This document shows, piece after piece, positions 1 through 4,543 of a DNA stretch of 5,573 bases. Within the stretch, counting starts at the first letter, position 1; the number at the start of each line of letters is the position of its first letter. The position numbers and the translations under genes were made by a program. The notes under the pieces were generated by a model. That model was not told the origin of the DNA, made no database searches, and saw nothing but the letters and a program-made list of their open reading frames with translations. This DNA is from Chloracidobacterium sp. UBA7659 (GTDB taxonomy: Bacteria; Acidobacteriota; Blastocatellia; Pyrinomonadales; Pyrinomonadaceae). The stretch is from NCBI GenBank assembly GCA_002483395.1, contig DLHV01000155.1:38631-44203 (forward strand), in the 5' to 3' direction.

Positions 1-13
1 CGTCCCACACGCT

Positions 14-56
14 ACCCGTTCGCTTCTTCGGAGGCGGGCGGGTGCTTTATTTATTT
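14..56 (+). terminator. Intrinsic terminator of an upstream gene outside the window
   Basis: The arms at 15-26 and 31-42 pair over 12 bp (mostly G-C, three G-T wobbles) around a TTCG tetraloop at 27-30, and A14-T43 adds one more pair. The right arm is followed closely by a T-rich tail at 46-56 (TTTATTTATTT). Stable stem, UUCG-type loop and U-tract on the plus strand are the hallmarks of a Rho-independent terminator. The minus-strand side has no T-tract, so it should act on a plus-strand gene ending before position 1. It insulates uvrC from that gene. Confidence 0.8.
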
Positions 57-70
57 GGCGACGGATGCGT

Positions 71-76
71 TAGAAT
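71..76 (+). promoter_or_regulatory. Possible -10 box of uvrC (TAGAAT)
   Basis: TAGAAT matches the sigma-70 -10 consensus at five of six positions. It ends 7 nt before the uvrC ATG, so transcription would begin about at the start codon and the mRNA would be nearly leaderless. This fits the absence of a Shine-Dalgarno sequence between 57 and 83. No good -35 box is visible; the region where it should lie is the T-rich terminator tail. Weak evidence. Confidence 0.3.
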
Positions 77-83
77 TTAGTTA

Positions 84-1925
84 ATGACGCTGGAGGAAAA
101 ATTGAAGTCGCTCCCAACCGCCTCGGGGATATATATCCACAAGGACGCGAACGCGAAGATACTCTACGTTGGCAAGGCCAAAAATTTGAAAAGCCGTGTT
201 CGGCAATATTTTCAGTCCAGCAGGAATCAGGACGCGAAAACCCGCCGCCTTGTAAAAAGCATCGCCGATTTTGAGTTTATTGTTGTCGATAATGAGGTTG
301 AGGCTCTCGTGCTTGAGTCTAACCTGATAAAAAAACACAAGCCGCGATTCAATATTCTGCTCAAGGACGACAAATAGTATCCGCATCTGAAATTAACGAA
401 TGAGCCGTTTCCAAAGGTCGTAATTACGCGGAAATTCATGCGTGACGGCTCCAGTTACTACGGACCGTTTCTCCCTGCAACACTTGCTAGAAAAACCTTG
501 AATCTTGTAAATCGCGCGTTTCAGCTTCGCACGTGCGATATCGAAATAGACGGCAAACTTCCGCGTCCGTGCCTTGAATACCATCTCAAACGCTGTCTCG
601 GCCCTTGTGTAAAAGGGCTTTGCACGCAGGAGGAGTACCAGGAGGCGGCCCGCGACGTCAAGATACTGCTCGAAGGCCGGAACAAGGAGCTCGCCGGCGA
701 TTTGCAAAAGCGGATGTGGCAGTTTTCGGAAAATCATAATTACGAGCTGGCGGCAAAATATCGCGATCTCCGCAATACTGTGCTCGCACTTGGCGATCAG
801 CAGAAGATGGCGACGATTGCCGACCGCGATGTCGATATTCTTGGCTTTTATCGCGAAAACCAGTGGCTTGCGTTGCAATTGTTTACGATGCGCGAAGGGC
901 GAATTGTCGGGAGGCGAGAGTTCTTCTGGGAAGACCTGCCGGAAGGCGATGCGTTCGATGCGTCGGAATTTCTCGGTGAGGTTCTCGCTCAGTACTATTC
1001 GACCGATTATGTGCCGCTTGAAATTCATGTGCCCTGCGATTTCGAGGACAGGGCGGTTTTAGAAAAAGTGCTGACCGAGCGGCGCGGACGGCGAGTTAAA
1101 ATTCTCGACCCAAAACGCGGGCAAAAACGCGATCTTGTCCACCTCGTCGAGACCAACGCGAAGGTCGCTTTCGAACAGCGATTCCGCGTGCTCAAGCCCG
1201 ATTCGGAAAAGGTCTTGGGCGAGATGCAGGAACTGCTCGAGCTTTCGTATTTTCCTGAACGGATCGAATCTTTTGATATCTCAAATATTTCGGGTTCGGA
1301 GAACGTCGCCGGCATCGTCGTATTCGAGAACGGCAAGCCCGCTCGTGCCGCGTATCGCCGCTTTATCATCAAGACCGTGGACGGTGCAAACGATTTTGCC
1401 TCAATGAACGAGGCCGTTCTGCGTCGTTATAAGCGGTCGGTCGCCGAGGAGAAACCGCTGCCGCAATTGATCTTTATCGATGGCGGCAAGGGCCAGCTTT
1501 CGGCGGCCGCGGCCGCAATGCGCGAGCTCGATCTTGAACAGATAATGCTCGTCGGGCTGGTCAAACCACCGAAACGTCATAACGAGATCTCGCACCTTCT
1601 CATCCACGGACGTGAAAACGAGCCAATCCCGTTCGACCGCAACTCGCTCGCTTTTCGCCTGATATTACAAATTCGCGAAGAAACGCACAAAACCGCGATC
1701 GAATTCCACCGCAAACGCCGCGAGAAGCGAGATTTTACGTCAGAATTGTCAGAAATTCCCGGCGTCGGTGAAAAGCGGAAAATGAAGCTACTGAGAAAAT
1801 TCGGCTCGATCGAGCGGATCGCGAAGTCGACTGCGGAGGAATTGTCACCGTTTGTCGGACCGAAAACAGCGAGCGAGATAGCGGGGCATTTCGACAGGCA
1901 AAGAAAAATGGCAAAAACGGTTTGA
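84..1925 (+). pseudogene. uvrC: UvrC, excinuclease ABC subunit C, interrupted by an in-frame TAG
   Basis: UvrC makes the 3' and 5' incisions beside bulky DNA lesions in nucleotide excision repair, working with UvrA and UvrB. Read through the TAG at codon 98, the frame encodes 613 residues, the usual family length. The GIY-YIG nuclease spans about residues 12-95 (GIY at 15-17, YVG at 28-30, Arg38, metal-ligand Glu78). Four cysteines at 151, 163, 171 and 175 have the spacing of the reported UvrC Fe-S cluster ligands (154, 166, 174 and 178 in E. coli). A UVR motif for UvrB contact lies at about 202-234. The RNase H-like nuclease keeps Asp398, Asp437, Asp466 and His535, and two helix-hairpin-helix motifs follow from about 556. 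The ATG at 84 fits the family start ([11 protein letters not shown]) but has no ribosome binding site. The TAG divides the gene into a 97-residue GIY-YIG fragment and a 495-residue piece whose first ATG is at 438. Identity is certain; whether the gene is functional is not. Confidence 0.96.
375..377 (+). other. In-frame amber codon within uvrC
   Basis: TAG follows the codons for KDDK and precedes YPHLKLTNEPFPKV, all in the same frame and all typical of UvrC. Homologues have one ordinary residue here (often Ser or Gln, from memory). A single substitution such as CAG or TCG to TAG would explain it. The vapC frame ends with TAG at 1930-1932, so TAG seems to serve as a normal stop in this genome, which argues against general amber reassignment. 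Confidence 0.95.
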
Positions 1926-1929
1926 CAAA

Positions 1930-2363
1930 CTAAACCAATCTCCAATCGAAGGCTCTGAATTCCGCGATTTTGCCGAAATCTTTCGCATTTGCCGTGAAGA
2001 GCGTCATGCCATTCCGGGCGGCGGTCATAGCGATTAGAGCGTCGTTTGTTAATCGCGCTTTGCCAATTAGTTCAAAACCGTACTTTTCGCCGATGTTGTT
2101 TAGAATTTTTCCCGCGGAGATCCAATCGGTTTTCAAGGGAACAAGCAGACGATTTGCTTTATCAAAGTTATGCTCTAACTTTACTAGGTTTCTTTTCGAG
2201 CTGATGCTACTTGCTCCGGAATAAAGTTCCTGCAACACAACTACACTAAGCCATACAGGCACAAACTTTTCCCCGACTGGAACGAGCGGTGTGAGATCAA
2301 CGTCGGATCACCGCTGCGAAAACTGTTGATATAAACAGATGAATCAAAAAGAACTCCCGCCAA
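1930..2363 (-). pseudogene. vapC: VapC-type PIN-domain ribonuclease toxin, split by a one-base frameshift
   Basis: PIN-domain toxins cut RNA with Mg2+ bound by four acidic residues and are held inactive by VapB. The start is the TTG at 2363, 7 nt behind a GGAG. From there one frame reads MAGVLFDSSVYINSFRSG and runs to a TAG at 2243-2241. The rest of the protein (VPVWLSVVVLQELYSG onward) is in the frame one base back, open from 2307 to the TAG at 1930. Joined at the G4A4 run (plus strand 2267-2274), for example by one more G, the product would be 144 residues, a normal VapC length. All acidic residues are then present: Asp7, Glu46, Asp108 in TNDALIA and Asp129 in NAKDF. A shorter product starting from the GTG at 2262 would lack the first strand and Asp7 and should be inactive. 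The gene starts 4 nt beyond the vapB stop and ends 4 nt from the uvrC stop, convergently. Identity is strong. The frameshift is seen directly; its exact position is inferred. Confidence 0.88.
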
Positions 2364-2367
2364 GTCA

Positions 2368-2607
2368 TTACTCCAGATTCCCGTAAACGTCCTTAATTTC
2401 CACGCGGTCAGCAATCATCGACTTTACAAACCTATCGTGGGCGGCCCACAATTTCTTATTCGTTTTATCTTCGTCAATCACTCTGTCGAGAGCGATTCCG
2501 ACGGTTTCCGTTTCAGTTGTCACGCCGAGGATCTTCTTCGCGTGTTCCAGCTTGGCCTGATTCAGGATCAGGTGCTTATTTTTACGTGAAGATGTGGAGG
2601 TATTCAT
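2368..2607 (-). CDS. vapB: VapB-family antitoxin
   Basis: This 79-residue protein is the predicted antitoxin that binds and blocks the PIN-domain toxin encoded just downstream and, as usual for the type, represses its own promoter. Residues 11-45 (KHLILNQAKLEHAKKILGV, then TETETVGIALDRVI) match the VapB pattern of a short beta strand, a helix, the T-E-T-E turn and a second helix, a ribbon-helix-helix-like DNA-binding fold. The C-terminal part, about 46-79, is charged and probably wraps the toxin. The start is the ATG at 2607; only a weak purine-rich stretch (AGCGAG) precedes it. The gene ends with TAA, 4 nt before the vapC TTG, so the pair is a bicistronic operon with antitoxin first. The antitoxin is intact although its toxin is frameshifted. 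Confidence 0.85.
   Translation of the reverse strand: MNTSTSSRKNKHLILNQAKLEHAKKILGVTTETETVGIALDRVIDEDKTNKKLWAAHDRFVKSMIADRVEIKDVYGNLE
2371..2374 (-). promoter_or_regulatory. Ribosome binding site that fixes the vapC TTG start
   Basis: Read on the minus strand, GGAG lies in the last codons of vapB, 7 nt before the TTG at 2363-2361. The TTG opens the frame with the PIN strand MAGVLFDSS. The nearby ATG at 2368-2366, overlapping the vapB stop, is in a different frame that soon ends and gives no PIN sequence. This spacing supports TTG as the real start and translational coupling to vapB. Confidence 0.65.
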
Positions 2608-2622
2608 AATAGCTCGCTTGAT

Positions 2623-2636
2623 TTTATGTACACAAA
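2623..2636. promoter_or_regulatory. Proximal operator half of vapBC (imperfect palindrome)
   Basis: TTTATGTACACAAA is a 14-bp palindrome with one mismatched pair around the core TGTACA. Its centre is exactly 21 bp, two helical turns, from the centre of the perfect palindrome at 2644-2657, and both share TATGTACA. It lies in the leader of vapB, where VapB or VapBC would be expected to bind. Inferred operator. Confidence 0.6.
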
Positions 2637-2643
2637 CACCGCA

Positions 2644-2657
2644 ACTATGTACATAGT
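2644..2657. promoter_or_regulatory. Distal operator half of vapBC (perfect 14-bp palindrome)
   Basis: ACTATGTACATAGT equals its own reverse complement over 14 bp. It overlaps the candidate -10 region of the vapBC promoter, so a bound ribbon-helix-helix protein would block RNA polymerase. Toxin-antitoxin operons commonly use such paired palindromes for autorepression. The palindrome is seen directly; its regulator is inferred from its position. Confidence 0.7.
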
Positions 2658-2681
2658 ATAAAATAATCTTCTTTCTGGCAA
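2655..2681 (-). promoter_or_regulatory. Candidate vapBC promoter
   Basis: On the minus strand, TTGCCA (2681-2676, five of six to the -35 consensus) is followed after 15 nt by TATACT (2660-2655, five of six to the -10 consensus). Using the next offset, TACTAT, gives the ideal 17-nt spacing but a poorer box. Either choice overlaps the palindrome at 2644-2657. Transcription would start about 40-45 nt before the vapB ATG. Confidence 0.5.
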
Positions 2682-2691
2682 GAAAAAGCGA

Positions 2692-2782
2692 CTTGAAATA
2701 ACACCGCAGATCGCCAAAGTATTGACAAAGCCTTGAAATTCATATATTTTTCGGCTGTTCAACCCACAAACAGCATTTCAAG
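2692..2782. repeat. Three copies of CTTGAAAT around a promoter
   Basis: CTTGAAAT occurs at 2692-2699 and 2732-2739 as direct copies, and inverted (ATTTCAAG) at 2775-2782. The last two extend to a 9-bp inverted pair, CCTTGAAAT at 2731-2739 and ATTTCAAGG at 2775-2783. The copies begin 40 and 43 bp apart. One lies before the -35 box, one between the -35 and -10 boxes and one in the leader of the 2818 gene, a layout expected of repressor sites. The function is inferred only from position. Confidence 0.45.
2722..2748 (+). promoter_or_regulatory. Promoter of the small membrane-protein gene
   Basis: TTGACA at 2722-2727 is a perfect -35 consensus. TATATT at 2743-2748 matches the -10 consensus at five of six positions with a 15-nt spacer; TATTTT two bases later gives 17 nt with four of six. 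The predicted leader is about 60 nt and ends in AGGAG at 2806-2810, 7 nt before the ATG at 2818. Confidence 0.6.
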
Positions 2783-2817
2783 GGCATTAAGGGTAATTTC
2801 TTAATAGGAGAGTCACT

Positions 2818-3261
2818 ATGCTTACAAGAGTTTTAGCGGCAACGGTTGCTGGCGGCATCACGTTTTTTATTCTCGGATTTCTTCTCTACGGCCTCGTCCT
2901 CGATCCGATGGTGATGAAGCCGAATATGAATCCCGACGCGCTCAAGTTGATAAATGAACCCCCCAATTTTGTTCCGCTTGTCCTGGCAAATTTTGTTTCC
3001 GCCTTTCTGCTGGCATACATCTTTGACAAATGGGCCGGTATTCGCACATTTAGAGGCGGCCTGGAAGGCGGGGCGGTTGTCTGGTTTTTGATCTCGCTCA
3101 GCTTTCAGTTGATGTTCCTGGCGTTTATGAAAATGTACAATAACTACACTCCGGCGAACGTTGATGTTGTTGCATCGATTCCTATGGGAGCCATCGGCGG
3201 CGGCGTGATCGGGCAGGTGCTCGGCATGATGAATAAAGAAGCGGCTCCGGCAAGCGAATAA
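2818..3261 (+). CDS. Small four-helix integral membrane protein, function unknown
   Basis: The 147-residue product has four clear hydrophobic segments at about residues 4-28, 50-69, 83-104 and 117-137, so it should sit in the inner membrane. The N-terminal pattern GGITFFILGFLLYG followed by a polar loop, and glycine-rich helices near the end (GAIGGGVIGQVLG), resemble small DUF1761-like or related uncharacterised membrane proteins, but I cannot assign a family firmly. Helix 2 is followed by a charged stretch (DKWAGIRTFRGGLEGG) typical of a cytoplasmic loop. The ATG at 2818 is supported by AGGAG with a 7-nt spacer and by a near-consensus promoter. Transcription is divergent from vapBC and no downstream gene is closely spaced, so it is probably monocistronic. 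No catalytic or ligand-binding motif is visible, and no function is proposed. Confidence 0.85.
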   Translation: MLTRVLAATVAGGITFFILGFLLYGLVLDPMVMKPNMNPDALKLINEPPNFVPLVLANFVSAFLLAYIFDKWAGIRTFRGGLEGGAVVWFLISLSFQLMFLAFMKMYNNYTPANVDVVASIPMGAIGGGVIGQVLGMMNKEAAPASE

Positions 3262-3373
3262 AAGGTCTGGATATCTCGCGCTTTGTCTTAGTACGTCATT
3301 CGTCGCGGCGTGTGCACTTCTGAACAGGATATTTCGCGCATAGCCGCATAACCGTATGAGAGTTTCCGAAAAC

Positions 3374-3416
3374 CGTCGCTGATAATACGCTGTGATTTGA
3401 CCTATTATCAACGGCG
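3374..3416. repeat. Long interrupted inverted repeat in the intergenic region
   Basis: Arms 3374-3387 and 3403-3416 pair over 14 positions with one mismatch (3379/3411) and one G-T wobble (3376/3414). The inner 8 bp, TGATAATA/TATTATCA, are perfect. The loop is 15 nt (3388-3402). No T-tract follows on the plus strand; on the minus strand a short TTTT follows. It ends 38 nt before the GTG at 3455 and could be an operator, a leader hairpin or a weak terminator for minus-strand transcripts. Confidence 0.5.
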
Positions 3417-3454
3417 ATGGTGTTAATAAGTAGTTCGGCAAAAGAGAGGTTCGC

Positions 3455-3880
3455 GTGTGCTTGATGATGTATCTTGGCTCAAATATTAAGTTGCGCGAAC
3501 GCAAAGAGCAATTTATATCCGTTGAGCCGCTCAATTCCAACCAAGTGGGTGTGCGCGAATGCTTGCCCGAGCCCAACGTGTACTTCATAGGATCGAATTC
3601 CGAGTGCAGCTGCGGCTTTCCGAGTGTGATCGCTGAATCGCCAGTCGAATACTATGACGGACTGTTTGATGATCCCGATTCAGAGCGAGATGATGATCTT
3701 GCAAGCGTACGAGAATTATTGACTATCCTGGATGAGTCTCTAGAATCCACGGATTCCTGCACACTTTTTCCCGTATGGAATGGCTCCGAATGGAGCATCC
3801 AAAGGGTGACGTCGAATGGTGCCGAGAATCGATATTTCCTGAGACATTTGTCGTTACTGAACAGTTTCGATACAAAATAA
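3455..3880 (+). CDS. Conserved hypothetical protein of the 'MCL...LGS...CxCGF' type
   Basis: The 141-residue product has no signal peptide or membrane segment and is acidic (a run DDPDSERDDD at about 72-81), so it should be a soluble cytoplasmic protein. From memory it resembles a family of short bacterial proteins of unknown function that begin MCL and share a central Y-x-L/I-G-S...C-x-C-G-F motif. Here these are MCLMMYLGS at the N-terminus and YFIGSNSECSCGF at 43-55. Cys2, Cys36, Cys51, Cys53 and Cys102 could bind a metal or form a redox site, but that is inference. The start is the GTG at 3455, because AAGAGAGG at 3442-3449 lies 5 nt upstream and because the family begins MCL; the ATG at 3464 would lose Cys2. 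The gene stands alone, nearly 200 nt from each neighbour. No function is proposed. Confidence 0.75.
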   Translation: MCLMMYLGSNIKLRERKEQFISVEPLNSNQVGVRECLPEPNVYFIGSNSECSCGFPSVIAESPVEYYDGLFDDPDSERDDDLASVRELLTILDESLESTDSCTLFPVWNGSEWSIQRVTSNGAENRYFLRHLSLLNSFDTK

Positions 3881-3974
3881 AAGCCGAACCAAGCGATGCA
3901 CCCAAGTCGCAGATCGTCCGCGAATTTGATTCATAGTTGTTTGGCGACGACTGGGTTTCTGCCTTGTTTCGATC

Positions 3975-4004
3975 GAGCGCGGCAAATCGGATATCCGTGC
4001 GCTC
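3975..4004. repeat. Nested dyad symmetry upstream of the PilZ gene
   Basis: GAGCGC at 3975-3980 pairs with GCGCTC at 3999-4004 and encloses the perfect 10-bp palindrome CGGATATCCG at 3988-3997. The palindrome is not centred in the outer pair. No T-tract follows, so a terminator for the 3455 gene is unlikely. It lies about 60 nt before the PilZ start codon, where an operator or leader structure could be. The rest of 3881-4065 shows no credible gene. Confidence 0.4.
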
Positions 4005-4065
4005 TTGCTCGTAAAATGTCAAAATACAATTGGCGATGTTTTTGTCGCGTTTGTTCTAAAAAAAT

Positions 4066-4401
4066 ATGTATGAACATCTGCGGCAGCATCGTCGCATAAG
4101 TTTAAGAACCGAACTTTGGATCGGACAAGACGGTATTTTCACGCGAACCGACGAATTGTTGCGAGATTTAAGCAGCGGTGGGGCTTACGTGCAAAGCCAG
4201 CAAGTTTTTCCAATCGGTTCGATCTTGAATTTGCGTTTTAAGGTGCCGAATGTAACGAATTTTGTCACCTGCACCGCAATTGTCAGAAATATGGAAGTCG
4301 GCGACGGGCTTGGCGTGCAATTTTTAGATTTGTCGGGTGAAAATCTCAGACAAGTTGAGCAATACATCGAGAAAACTCTCGCGCATGATCCGCCACCTTA
4401 A
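4066..4401 (+). CDS. Single-domain PilZ protein, probable c-di-GMP receptor
   Basis: PilZ domains bind cyclic di-GMP and pass the signal to motility, polysaccharide or other outputs through partner proteins. This 111-residue protein is almost only the domain. The N-terminal R-x-x-x-R motif is RQHRR at residues 6-10 and the D-x-S-x-x-G motif is DLSSGG at 34-39, so the residues that clasp c-di-GMP are present. The later strand GDGLGVQFLDLS at 79-90 and the C-terminal helix (about 91-105) also fit the family. No signal peptide or membrane segment is present, so it should be cytoplasmic. The frame is closed by TAA at 4057-4059, making the ATG at 4066 the first possible ATG start. No Shine-Dalgarno is visible, only an A-rich stretch. 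No output domain or neighbouring cyclase or flagellar gene shows its target. Confidence 0.88.
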   Translation: MYEHLRQHRRISLRTELWIGQDGIFTRTDELLRDLSSGGAYVQSQQVFPIGSILNLRFKVPNVTNFVTCTAIVRNMEVGDGLGVQFLDLSGENLRQVEQYIEKTLAHDPPP

Positions 4402-4543
4402 CTTCTTTACTTCTTATGATTTAACTGTAAACTGTTTCTTTAACAGCCTGCATTTAGATCAGGCCCTTGATCCAAGTCCGCGGCACAGCGACGAAGCCGT
4501 TTACTATAGACCAAAGGCCCAATACCAAGATAAAAATTAAAGA

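Noticed and set aside
375..377. Genome-wide reassignment of TAG to an amino acid
   Set aside because: vapC ends with TAG at the expected C-terminus, and no other gene in the window contains an internal TAG in a conserved context.
393..1028. 211-codon open frame on the minus strand inside uvrC
   Set aside because: It lies wholly antisense to clearly conserved UvrC sequence and its translation resembles no protein that I know.
1930..2262. Intact short VapC starting from the GTG at 2262
   Set aside because: It would lack the first PIN strand and Asp7. The missing part is encoded just upstream in another frame behind a good ribosome binding site, so a frameshifted gene explains the data better.
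3262..3454. CRISPR array, tRNA or insertion-sequence remnant in the intergenic region
   Set aside because: There are no regularly spaced repeats, no cloverleaf and no transposase fragment or terminal repeats; only the inverted repeat at 3374-3416 stands out.
2833..3588. 251-codon open frame on the minus strand across the membrane-protein gene
   Set aside because: It is antisense to the 2818 gene and overlaps the start of the 3455 gene. Its composition is that of an out-of-frame translation, while the plus-strand gene has promoter, ribosome binding site and membrane segments.
3896..4099. 67-codon plus-strand frame before the PilZ gene
   Set aside because: It has no ribosome binding site, overlaps the PilZ start in another frame and shows no recognisable pattern.
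4432..4446. CTGTT/AACAG hairpin as a terminator after the PilZ gene
   Set aside because: The stem is only 5 bp, AT-rich and has no T-tract after it.
4337..4540. 67-codon plus-strand frame at the end of the PilZ gene
   Set aside because: Its first third is the PilZ gene in another frame and the rest has no protein-like features.
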